A DNA stretch of 64,000 nt from Gossypium raimondii (lineage: Eukaryota; Streptophyta; Magnoliopsida; Malvales; Malvaceae), in contig NC_068569.1 in NCBI RefSeq assembly GCF_025698545.1, forward strand, positions 12,834,001 through 12,898,000, read 5' to 3'. Position 1 is the stretch's first letter. The number at the start of each line of letters is the position of its first letter. This document shows positions 50,133 through 62,110 of this stretch, piece by piece. The position numbers and the translations under genes are program-made. The notes beneath the pieces were generated by a model that did no database searches, had not been told where the DNA came from, and was given only the letters and a program-made list of their open reading frames with translations.

Positions 50133-53100
50133 TCAAGCTACACTCCCTTGATCTGAGCCATCTTCGTAGTAGTAAGGAGTCAATTTCCCATCCTTTTTAG
50201 CAGCAGTTTTTGGCAGGCTATCAGCGCCAGCTTCTTGCAACATTTTAACCACCCTTCTCATTGATGGTCGGTTGATTGGGAGTGGACTAGTACACAGGAG
50301 GCCAATGTTGAGGATCTTGTATATTTCTTCTTTGAAACATGGATCGAGCTTGGAATCGAGAACATCGTCCACTCCTTTCTGATCTAGAGTGGTGCAGACC
50401 CACCTTACTAGGTCCTTCTCTCCGAACTCTGGGTCAATTGGGAGTCTGCCTGTGACCAACTCTAGTATAACTACACCGAAGCTGTATATGTCACTCTTCT
50501 CGTTCACACGCAGTGTATATGCATACTCTGTACCAAAAAATTTCATATAAAGATCAGTTCAGACTGAGTGAAATATGCAACGACACCAGTTAAAAGGCAT
50601 TTTATCAGTCAATGTACTATTAGTGGCAATTTGTTTTAGAATCTAAAAACAGCTAGAGATATTGATGAAGTGTCAAAGAAAGCAGTCAAAATAGAGATTG
50701 TCCGAATATTCATTCAACACAAAGGCTAGACATGAATACTAACTGATTGCAGTAGCTAATCTAAGGTCATTAAAATAGTTTCCAGATGATTTCTGACTGA
50801 GCATTCAAAGAGCATAGCGTAACCAAATAGCAGTGAAGTAAATAAACAAAGTGCAACATTCAATTATAAGAATGATGATAATGATTTCAGCAACTAACCT
50901 GGAGCAATGTAACCACAAGATCCGGCAATGACAGACATTGATTTAACACCCTTTCCAGCTGCATCAACTACCTTGGCAACTCCAAAATCAGCCACTCTAG
51001 CACCAAAGTCCCCATCCAACAAGATATTGTTAGATTTGACGTCCCTATGCACAATCGGAGGCACGCAGTCATGGTGCAAATAAGAAAGCCCCTCAGCTGC
51101 ATCGACAATAATCTTGTACCTGGTCGGCCAATCCAGCAAACCACCTTTACTGCTATGCAACAAGTCACCCAAGCTACCGTTTGGCATATACTCATACACC
51201 AAAAGCTTGCAATCCCTGGTAGTACACGAGCACCACAACTTAACAATATTCTTGTGCCTAATTTTCCCCAATGTCTCAATCTCAGCTTGAAACCCGTCAT
51301 CCTGAGCCTGACCTTTCTCGAGATCTAAGCTATTGCAACCCTTTTTCACACCTCTCCAGAGTTTCTTCACCGCAACAGCCTCTCCATTACTAAGCACAAC
51401 CTTGTAAACTTTCCCTGAAGATCCTCTCCCTATCACATTATCCTCATCAAGACAATCCAATATCTCATATTCACTAAAACCCAACTTATGAAAAGACATC
51501 AAAGTCCACTTAGACTTGTCGATAGCCTGAGCTTTCTTATAACTCCTGTATTTGAAGTAAAACCAAACCACACCAACAACAAACACCAAAGCAGCTAAGA
51601 TAAAAATGGATCTAAGCAACCAAACGTAACCTTTATGCTTGTTTCCATCCCTCCCAACACACAAACCACTGATATTCCCACACAAACCTGGGTTCCCCAT
51701 GAAGCTATATTTGTACATTTCTTTATCAAACAAAGGTGGTAACTCACCGAATAACAAGTTATTCGACAAATTAAGCTGATTAAGCTTCAAATTCTGCAAA
51801 CCCAAAGGAACTCTCCCAGTTAACTGATTATTAGACAGATCAAGATAGTTCAACACTGACAAACTCCCTATTCCATCAGGAATCTTCCCTGAAAACTTAT
51901 TATCAGCTAAATTCAACTCGTTTAGCTTTTTCAAGGACTCAATCCCACTAGGCAACTCCCCTTCCAACTCATTCCCATGAAGATCAAGAATCCCTAGCCC
52001 ATCAAGCTTCACTATGCTTTTAGGCAATGACCCACCGAACTTATTGCCGCTAGCAGAAAGTTGAACTAAATTATCAACTAAACCAATTTCTTCAGGCAGT
52101 GAACCATTGAACTCGTTCCTAGATATAATCAAAAGAGATAAATTCGCTGCTTTTGCGATTGATTTCCCAATTTGACCAGAGAAGGAGTTATTAACGAGCT
52201 CGAGTAAGTAGACGTGAGGGAGACCCCAGAACCCGGCGGGTATGTCACCAGATAATTTGTTGTAACCGAGTCGGATCCGGTTCAGACTCCGACACTCTGC
52301 TAAACTCGATGGTATTTGACCCGAAAACGAGTTGTGTATCATTAGAAGCTCTTCTAGGCTCCTTTTTTCGCATAAACTCGGCGGTATGGGACCAGTAAAT
52401 TGGTTGCTGGAGACGTCGAGCCATATGAGAGGCGAGTTTTTGCCGAGGTTCTGGGGCAACTCCCCAGTGAGTCTGTTCTGAAAGAGCCTGAGTTCATACA
52501 GAGCTGGGGAGTCGGCGATACTCGATGGTAAAGTCCCTTCAAAGTTGTTCTGGTAAAGGTTGAGACTTTCAAGTGGCAGCTGTGTCAACTCGTCCGGAAT
52601 CGTTCCCGTTAACTGGTTCATCGACGCATCAAGAAGTCTCAGGTTGGTCAATTTCGAGAACCCGCGAGGTAACTCACCGGTCAACGAGTTGTTGTATAGC
52701 TCAATCTGAACGACACTAGCCAACTCAGTGAGCGAGCTCGGGATGTTGCCCACCAAGTGGTTAAGGGCAAGGTCCAAGTCTGTGAGTTTCTTGAGTCGAC
52801 CCAGCGAGTCAGGGATCTCGCCAACCAAGTTACACTCCGTGAGCCACAAAATCTCCAAGTTAGTTAAGTTGCCAAGCTCCGGCGGGATCCGACCCGGACT
52901 AAGCGGGTTGTACGATAAATTGAGCATTTTGAGCGTACTAATGTTCCCTAAAAAAGCGGGGATTGTACCGTCTAGAAGGTTGTAAACGAGAGACAGAACC
53001 TCGAGCTTTTGGAATCTCCCGAAAGACTCGGGAAAATCTCCCGATATATTGTTACCGGTTAAATCAAGGTACTTGAGGTTAGGGAGGTCAGCCAAAGTGT

Positions 53101-53488
53101 GGGGGAGCTCACCAGTGAGTAGGTTTTGGGCGAGATCAAGGTGGACGAGATTTTGACACGTGGAGATATCGGAAGGGATGGTGGAATTGATGTTGTTGTA
53201 GAAGAAGTTAACGAAGGAAAGGTTTTGGAGACGGCAAAGGAGGGAAGGGAAAGGGCCGGCAACGTTGGCGTAGGAGAGGTCGAGGGAAGTAACAGAGCCA
53301 GTGGCAGAGTCGCAGGAAACGCCACGCCAGTTGCATGGGGTGGGGTCACGAGGATTCCATGAGGAAAGGACAGAGTCAGGGTCTGAAAGGGAAGCTTTGA
53401 CTTGGAGAAGGTAGAGACCTTCTTGGTTGAGAGAAAGGGACGGTGAAGGGAAGGTGAAGAAGAGAAAAGAGAAGAAAAGGAGAAGCAT
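50133..53488 (-). CDS. HSL1: LRR receptor-like kinase HAESA-LIKE 1 (HSL1), 2 exons
   Basis: Exon 1 is 53488-50899 and exon 2 is 50527-50133. They are joined by a 371-base phase-1 intron inside the APE motif (AP|EYAYTLRVNEKSD). The product is 994 residues; Arabidopsis HSL1 has 996. It has a signal peptide (about 1-20), an LRR N-terminal cap with CNWRGVSC, and a long LRR array of the HAESA type (for example LTGELPHTLADLPNLKYLDL, then YNNSLTGELP). The transmembrane segment near 635-660 (WLLRSIFILAALVFVVGVVW) is followed by a kinase domain. The glycine loop is GRGSSGKVYK, the ATP Lys is in VAVKKLW, the catalytic motif is HRDVKSNN and the metal motif is ADFG. All key residues are present, so it is an active-type RD kinase. 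It ends DQGSVA. HAESA-family receptors bind IDA/IDL and CLE-type peptides with SERK co-receptors; HSL1 acts in abscission and epidermal or stomatal signalling. Those roles are family knowledge. Confidence 0.97.
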
Positions 53489-56400
53489 TGTCGTTCTTTT
53501 TGTTTCTGTGTTTTGCAGAGAGGGAAAGGGACGAGGAAGGAAGTGAAGAGGTTTGGTGTGAATATATTTGAGAGTCAGCCTCAGGGGAATGAAGAGTTAT
53601 AGAGTAAGGCTTTTGAAGGAGGAAGATGATGTTTCGCCATTTGAGAGACAGGGAATGAATGAGAGAGAAAAAACGGAGGAAGAGGAAGAGTGGGGATTGT
53701 TATGATGTGGTTTAACTATTATTGTTGTCTATGGTGAGTTTTAAACAGAATCATGGTGGGAAAAGAACACTGAAAACTGAAGCAAAGGGGAATTACTGTT
53801 ACCGTTTAAAAAGCTAAGAAAATGAAGGGGAAGAAAGAAGAGAAAAAGGAGTGTAAAAAATTGTAATTTCTGAAAACAGAATCAATGGGGGTTGAGACAG
53901 GGTAGAGGAAGCCAAGAAGTTTCATCAAATCGGTGTCATCACGGGGAGTGGGGAAATGATCTCGAGGAAGATTAAAAAAAAGAAAGCAGAATAGAGATAG
54001 AGGGTGGAGATTTTGAGAGAGAAAACAGAGACGTAGTAGTAAATAATTATTAATGAGTGTATGAAAAATAATAATTATTAAAGAGACAATGACACTTTTA
54101 GTTAAGCCGTGGTTTTATTACGACAGCATGCATAGCAGAGAGGCACACAAAAACACCAACAGCAATCCTTGCGTAGTGTGTTTTTTCTTTGTACTGCTAG
54201 TAATAGTTTGTCGACTCTTGAGTCACGCTTCAAAAGCTCTCTTTATTGGCTTTGCCATAAGAAAACGTTTAGCCGACGGTTTAAACTTTGCGTCGAGTAA
54301 TGAGTGAGTGCTTCCTTTTCTGCAATTAGAAAGGGTAAATGTAGTTATAAGGTCAAAATAGTGGATGTCATTTCAAAGGAGAGTCAATTTCTATAACCAA
54401 ATTTGACATCATTTCTTTGTCTCGCTTATGTTTCTCTTTCTGTGGAAAAATGCAACCCCAATGTTTTAGTAATTAGATTTTGTTTGGAAGCCCCAAGCCT
54501 TTGTTTTGTTTTATACATCTTATTTAATTTAAAGTTTTACTTCTCTTGGATTCTTTATTAATTAAAATTTTATTTTGTTTGAATTTAATTATAGACATAA
54601 ATTGATTTTTTTAATTTCAAGTAAATTTTATATACATATAAATCTTGTTTGGACAGATTAATTTTTTTGGGAGAAATTTTCAAAGTTTTGTCGGTTAGGA
54701 GTTAGTAGATCTTTTAGCTAGTTGGTATTATTCTTGCTAGAGGTTTTGTCTCCCAACTATATAGAAGAATCAAAATGCCTAAAGAGATGACGAGTTCAAC
54801 AGAATGTGAGTGCATTCACTGTGTAGCTAAAAAGGCGAGCTAAACATGTGACATAACCATCTACAGCGGAAATGTCAACATTTGTGCTTGGTAAGATTTA
54901 AGCTTGTACCTTACAACAAATACGACATTTATGGGCAAGAATACTACCACTTGGGCTAGCTAGTCTGCTCTTTTGAATTGTTGCCTCTTTGGGTGCCCAA
55001 GTCTTCCACATAGTTGAGAGACAAAACTCTCATTGAAAATAATACCAACCCGTTGAAGGGTTCATTGACTTTAACGGAATACAAAAAAATCCCTAAACAA
55101 TTTTTTTTTTGCCTAATCATCATTGATTTTGTTCTTTTTCTTTTATTTCTAAACATCATTGATTATGTTCTTCAACTACAAGGGATAAGTTCAATGATAA
55201 TGGCGAATTAAAGCTACCCAACAAGGATAATAAACAAGGAATGTGTGTTATTGAATGAAAAGGTAAGAATACTTTGGTAATAAATTTCATTAATAATAGG
55301 GAATGTGACTTTATTGTTTTAACTCTATATTAAGATGGGGAAGTTTAGGTGTAGGGGGTTCCATAAAACAATATACAATGAACATCTTTAAATCTTTGCA
55401 CTTTGTACTAAAATTTTGAACCCTAAGAATGGGTTGGTGTAGTGATATATATTTCTCTCTCTCTCTCTAATATAATGGTAAAATAAAGTTTCTAGAACCA
55501 AGAATTAAAAGAATCATGGGATGGGATGAATAAATCTGAAACCCTCAATAATTTGGATGCACCCACGCTTTAACATTTAATGCTTTCAAATAAGTTACAC
55601 ATATAGATCCATCTGCTTTGAATTTTATAAGCAAGTAGCCATCCAATTTGGTTGAATTATATCTATTTAAGTTTAAAGTTAACTTAAAGAATGGGCCAAG
55701 TAAATGAAATCTTTAATTAATTCCAACCAAACTGGGTAACACAGCAATTAATTAAGTTTATAAACATCTTTTGATTGTAAATGAAAGACATAAAGCAAGT
55801 GGCTGTAAAATGGTGGAAAGCCTAAAGCTGAGATGTCCGGAACAAGCGCAGTGAATGCAGTTCAGAGGCAAACACCATGACTTGGATTCAGAAAAAAAAG
55901 TTTTCCAAATGTCGAAATCCAACATTTACACACAGTGGACCCAATGTGTGTGCGTGTATTTCTAATAACTTGAGCTGGGCTGGCATTGGTGAAGGAACTT
56001 TTTATTTCTATTTTTTATCATCATTCACTGCTATTTTTAGATTGTGAAAGGATATGGAGCTATTCATCAAACGTGAAAATCGTGAACCCAGTAAATGGTT
56101 TCAGCACTTAAATAATTTTCATGTTGGTAACCCAACCCTGACTAAAATATTGTGCCATAAGCAGCTTTGATGGGAGGAAATGACAGAAGAGAAGTTTGAT
56201 TGGTGAGTGAAAACAGAAAATTAGAATCTCTTATCACCACAGTAACTGCAAAAGTCGATTACAAACAGTGAAAGATGTTGTGTAGATTCTCTGCAAAGTG
56301 GGTGAGATTTAAACCACAACCCCCCCCCCCTGAATCACGACAGTTGCCATTTGTTCTTGTTTGGTCTAAAATACTTCTTAAAAAATAAATCTAGAAGAAT

Positions 56401-56860
56401 AAGTGAAATCGAATAACTGCAATCTTGTACTGTCTCGTATAAAATGTTTGTTTGTGAATTGTATGATCAAATAAAATCACGTATTAGCAAGCAAGTTTAA
56501 ATGACATTGGGAAATTTCTGGATTCTAGATATTAAGGATGATAAATAAAAGATATAATTATTTATTTATCTTTTCAATTTTATAAAAAATTGTTTTAATT
56601 TTTATTTAAATTCTTGTCTCTTTAATTTTTAAATTTAAATTATTTATCAAATCACTCCAAAATATAAGAAAAATGAATGTAGATTAAACATTGTCATGTT
56701 AATAATTAATTAATTTTTAAAACATGTATTCCAAAAATTCAAGAACTTATTATAATTCTCATAAAATTATAATTTTTAAATTTTAAAAAATAACTATTTG
56801 CTCACCGATCAAATCAGTAAAATTAAAAAATATTTTATTTTGGAGTGTTTTGAAAAAAAA
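53489..56860. other. HSL1 leader and promoter, then intergenic DNA
   Basis: Directly upstream of the HSL1 ATG, about 550 bases are rich in GA on the plus strand (CT on the gene strand), as is common for plant 5' UTRs. No gene-like frame lies beyond. A (CT)n tract sits at about 55454-55468 and a run of 11 C at 56320-56330. No repeat with clear ends was identified. Confidence 0.5.
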
Positions 56861-56861
56861 A

Positions 56862-57904
56862 GGGACAAATGACCAAAAAAAGCCATTTTTTTCAAAAATT
56901 ACCGAAATAGGCCAATTATTTAATTATTTACCGGAATGGTCCATTTTTCGCGAAATCGCGTCCACGCCAAGACGATATCGAGTGCGCGCCAGAAATCGCG
57001 TCTCGTCGGTGTGATTTGTCGATGGACACAAATCGCGCCCCCTAGGACGCGATTTGCTGACGTGGACAGTTTCTCATTTTTAGCTTGGAAAACTTTGAAA
57101 GGCCATAACTTTTGGCTCGGTTGTCCGATTGAGACGATTTTTTTTTATTTCGAATAACTTTTCGAGATCTACACGCTGACAAACAGCTGAAGGCAGTTTG
57201 CCGCACTTTTCATTGAAAAAGATCCTTTTTTGCCCTTAAATTTTGATTTTTTCGGTTTAAAATTGAATTTTGAAACATTCAAATCATTATTTTCCTTATT
57301 TATTTGAAGTAAACACCGGATCTTTTTTTACAGAATTGTCTTATATCATCCTGTTATAGGTATAAGTCAACTCATTCCACTTTTGAGAAGTTCCCTAAAA
57401 TTTGCCATTTTATTCAATTTAGTCCCTAAAACCTAAATAGTCATATTTTCAAATCTAAGCTTCGTTTTTCAATTCAAATTCAATTTCATCCTTCCATAAC
57501 ATTCAAATATTCTTAAATACAAAATTTCATGCTAATTTTGAAATAATTACACTTTAGTCCCTATACTCAGTAACTAACAAATTATACTTTACAAATTAGT
57601 CCCTATTCATCTCTAAGCGGTTTGTCGGTAGCGTAGATCTCGAAAATTTATTCGAAATAAAAAAAAATCGTCTCAATCGGACAACCGAGCCAAAAGTTTT
57701 GGCCTTTCAAAGTTTTCCAAGCTAAAAATGAGAAACTGTCCACGTCAGCAAACCGCGTCCTCGGGGGCGCGATTTGTGTCCACGTCAGAAAATCGCTCTA
57801 ACGTGGACGCGATTTCGCGGAAAATGGACCATTCCGGTAAATAATTAAATAATCGGCCTATTTCGGTAATTTTTGAAAAAAAGGGCTTTTTTTGGTCATT
57901 TCCC
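56862..57904. mobile_element. CG-rich long-terminal-inverted-repeat (Mutator-like) non-autonomous element
   Basis: The left end is GGGACAAATGACCAAAAAAA and the right end, reversed, is GGGAAATGACCAAAAAAA. The inverted repeats run for about 320 bases each, with landmarks in mirrored order: 'ttaccggaatggtccatttt', 'gctgacgtggacagtttctc', 'agcttggaaaactttgaaag', 'ggctcggttgtccgattgag' and 'cgagatctacac...gctgacaaac'. The arms are unusually CG-rich and carry several AAATCGCG/CGCGATTT words. The interior (about 57200-57590) is AT-rich and non-coding. Flanks are nine A (56853-56861) and TAAAAAAAA (57905-57913), compatible with a 9-bp target duplication, but in an A-rich site this is weak. High arm similarity suggests a younger insertion than the 14056 element. 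Confidence 0.85.
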
Positions 57905-59470
57905 TAAAAAAAAGCTAACTTATGAGTAAAAAGGACAATAAATAAATAAATAAAAATAAATTTTTATAAAATTAGTGGTGCAAATAAATTATTATGTCCA
58001 AATAAAAATTAATACTACTAAGGGTGAAACAGACATTGTGAAACAAGTCCTGGACCATTGACATTTTAGCGGCTACCCCATGCTTACGCATACAAGCCTT
58101 GGAGGCTTTCACAATCCACACGCTTAACTAGATGATAAAGTGCAGTCGTTTTCAACATTTACTTTAGAGGTGGAGTAGCTGAAAAAGGTTATTAAAAAAA
58201 GGAAGTGCCCAGTTTTGCATGTTAAACTTGTTTGGTTTAAATGTTACAATTTAGCTTCAATGCGGGTATTTGTTGTTAAAAGGCTGTTTAAACACTTATT
58301 ATCATCAAAGCTAGCCTTGCAGCAGTACAATATTACTGTAATAATTTAATTCAAAGTGCATATTAAATGAGCATTCGGTTAGTTGCTAGGATTTAAAATG
58401 ACTTCCACCAACCAATATCAAATTAAATATATACATATTAATCATTTCTGAGCTAAAGAATAAAAATGTAACACAGAGTTAGGTAAACTAATAAATAAGG
58501 GTGAATATTAACCTTCTAAGCTCCCCATGCTGAGTTTGCATATATCGGTAGCTAGTATTATAAATATATGGTAGGAAAGTTTGGTCGGACATATTCATAA
58601 TCATATTAATTCTGATGTTAGAATTGGAGAAATAGGGATTTTAGCTGTCATTGGACCCTAGGGAATTTCATCAGTAAACGCTTGCTTAAAATGCAATGTT
58701 TAGTCAGCAGTAGAGTGCACTGCATTCATGGTGGGATGGCCACTAAGGTCGATTTAGCACCGCGTTGGTTTGATTGGATTCGCCACTCGCACTCAACAGT
58801 GGCGGAGCCACATGCAAGGTGGGGGGACCGTGGTCCGTCCAAGAATTTTGAGATGAGTGGAAATTGGTTGGACCGTGTTAATATACTCGCTATAGGGTCT
58901 TGGTTCATTCTTTTTCAAAGTTAGTAGTTTTGCTTTTTGTTTTTTCTTTGAAGATATTTAGATTAGGACAAATTCAGTAATAAATTTATAAAAGAAATGA
59001 TATCAAAATTAAATCTACTCTTTGTTAAAATGATAAAACTGAATTAGTGGAAAATAGGATGATTTGGATTCAAATTCTATAATTCATATTAATTGTATAT
59101 ACATTTTTAAATTTATCAAAATACAAAAACTTTCAATATAATATTTTTTACTTTACATACATTTAAAATCTGATCCATTATTAATTATTTTAATTGATGG
59201 ATTTGATTTATCGATTTCACTTTTAGTAATTAAGCCGCATGTGCTTCAGAATAAACGATTTAAAGTTTTGCTAACAATTAAGAATAAAATGAAAAAAGAA
59301 ATTCATGTTTAGAATTCTAGAATTGAAGTCGAGAGTCGTCTCGGGGGTTCCACTTCCTATAATAATAATTGCAATGTTTACCGACAAAAGACAAACATGT
59401 TGTTTTCAATAACTCTTCTCTTTACAATTAGCAATAAAAAGCTCTTCTCCTTCTGTTCTTATAGTAAAAC
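57905..59470. other. Intergenic DNA up to the tandem duplication
   Basis: Mostly AT-rich with no recognisable gene. A GGCGGAGCCA-type repeat end lies at about 58798-58860 and is listed separately. The segment 58680-58920 is GC-richer and holds overlapping short frames on both strands without recognised domains. Confidence 0.45.
58798..58860. mobile_element. Fragment or end of a GGCGGAGCCA-type MITE
   Basis: 'agtggcggagccacatgcaa' followed by 'ggtggggggaccgtgg' matches the end layout of the element at 31827-32053. A matching opposite end was not found nearby, so this may be a truncated copy. Confidence 0.4.
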
Positions 59471-62110
59471 TATAAATATTGTTCTCCCGGTAAAAAAAAC
59501 CAAAACAAAACACTAGGTTTTCATTTTTTGTAATGAGACGAAATTCATAATTCAAACTTACTACTCATTGTACAAGCCAAAGTTAAACTTGTAAATTTCA
59601 TTTATCTTGTTAAGAAAAGAACAATTTTAAAACAATTATAATGAAATAAGTTTATTTTTAAAATCAAATCATAAATTTAGTGGATGAAAAGAGAAAATGG
59701 AGGATTGGTGAATGGTTTGAATGATGGTGTTTTGAAGTGGGTCAAGCATGGAACTTATATCAACATTGAAGGGGATTAGGGTCCCATGTTGGTGGTGGTT
59801 GTTCCATAGTTAAGAATGCTACCACGCATCAAGGGCAAAGGGTCCCAATGCTTTGCCTAGCCGGACCACACACCCCCGCGCACCTTGTTACATGAAATTT
59901 AAGGATACCGAAAAGGTAAAAATAAAATAAAGTAAAATCTAGATAATAGTTATATGTAGTTATGGACACAATATTACGTAATTATTTTGTGAAAACCTTG
60001 TCAAGTATATAGATCCACTCAAAGGATAGATGTTGCCTACCGCCAACAAAATGTACCTATTAGATTGAGAATCAGATTTTGATATACATATCATATGAAT
60101 CAATTCCAAAATTATAATAAACAAGCACTTACAAATATGTATGTATACTCTCATTCATCACCAAATGTGACATGAAATTTAAGAGAACAATCTCCTTTTT
60201 GAACTCTTTACACAATTTTGTGTGAAACATCACAAACCTTCAAACCTTCTTCCTATAAACCTTCAAGCTTCCTTCCTTGCATCAAAAGATATTATCATAA
60301 ATTAATGATGCCTAAAAGTAATGTTATTAAAATTGAATCGACCGATTGGACCAAAAATTAATTGGTATACTGATGTAGGCAGAGGAGTTGAATTGGTTTC
60401 AGAGTAAATTACTTGGAACCGATAAAATTTTAAAATTTAAGACAAAAAAATCAACAATTGAACCGATAAAAATTTCAAGCACTGAGACAAAAAAATAAAA
60501 AATTTTAATAATATTTATAACAAACGATTACATCAATTAAATAGGGAATTGATATTCTCATTGACTATAGTCGTTATGGGAAAATTAAGAACACTATTAA
60601 CTATAGGAATCTATTCAACGAGATAAAGTAATTAGGTGGGAGTATATAAATTTATAAATTCACCATGATGACAAGTCACCTTGCGTGAAAAAAAAAGAGG
60701 CATCAGAGAGTTGCGGGGAATTGCCGAAATGTGCTTTTCAAAAGCTTTGGAAATTAGAGCATATGATATAATTTATAAATTGGCCATGTCTTTTTAACCA
60801 TAAGATTTATAAATTGTTGAAAAAAATAGATTTATAATTACCCCTTTTTAGATTGACAATCAAATGTGTCTTGCCTTGAGTTTTGGCGACCATTCTGATG
60901 TTCCAGGATGCTGCTGCAAAATTATGGCATCCATTTTTCTTTTAACTTGAAAAGGTTGTAGTTTGTCATGCAATTTTGTCAAGCTCATCATTATGGTCAA
61001 GTTTTAATTTTTTTTTCAAACAAATACGGTGGAGAAATGTTTGTTGAACTTTTATGAGACAATTTATGGTCGAATTGTACATAGTTTTGTTCAAAGATGT
61101 ATGAACCATTATCATGAATATCATTCAATGATCACTGAGCATCAGCCCATAATTGTGCAATTCCAACAACTAGGCAAGACAATTTATTTATTTATAGTTT
61201 TTGCTCAATAATTATGTGCCTACTTTCTTACACAAGGAAGATCCATGTAATAATGAGCTCCAATGCTTTTTTCTTTTACCCAGTAGCTCGTGCCTTTACT
61301 TATGGTAGCTAGCAATCACAATCCTACATCCTTGTTAATTAATTTTGTTTTTTTAATAATATTCAATTATATATTCTACTTAACTCGTGATTTGGTCAAT
61401 TTGGTTCATTGGGTAAAAATTTTTTAGGCTTACATAAAAGACTGGGAGTAAAATTTGTGAAAGTACTTTATTGTCCTTCTACAATGCGACGTTGGATTTG
61501 ATGGGAAAACGTAAATGAAAAGGTGAGGTTGCTTTGATTTAGGAAAGGAATGGTTGTCATTGTGCCCAAAAAGCAGGGGAGACAACAGTCATTTGGACTT
61601 CATAGTACTAATCATTTGTCTAGTGCAAAGAGAAAGATATGGCACGAAAACAATGAAACGATTGTTCCAAATCAAATGTTTCCAAACCATGCAACTTCTT
61701 TTGTTAATATGGATGTATTCGTTAGTCTCGTCGCAATCATTAAGATTTAATTTTATAACTACTATATAAATATTATTATTAATTTAATTTTGAAGTAATG
61801 ATTAAAGTTCACTCCTTTGGTACTGATCAAATCCTATTATCCCATCTTCACTTTAATATTATATTATCAAAATAATTTATTCTCATTCAAACATTTGAAA
61901 ATTCATTTTTAAGAGATAAATCTCAAAATTATATATGAACTATAATTTGGTGCAATTATATACTGTAAACTCTAATTGTGGTTCAAATGTATACTTGAAG
62001 CTTTAATTTTGATTTAATCATACACATTTAAAGAAATAAATACATCAATTTATTTTATATTGAATAAATATAATTATTTATATATACAATATATAAACAT
62101 AAAATGATGT
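59471..62110. repeat. Tandem duplication unit, copy 1 (about 2.64 kb)
   Basis: Begins at 'tataaatattgttctcccg'. Sequence from here to at least 61366 recurs at 62111-64000. The piece 61367-62110 is present once in the window because copy 2 is cut off by the window end. No recognisable gene lies inside; a short frame at about 61029-61211 differs in length between copies because of a T-run difference. A stretch of about 740 bases from 59701 is identical to 62341 onward as read by eye. Confidence 0.9.

Noticed and set aside
53059-53362. Frames on both strands over the HSL1 LRR region
   Set aside because: They overlap the clear HSL1 coding sequence in other frames and give low-complexity proteins. 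They are shadows.
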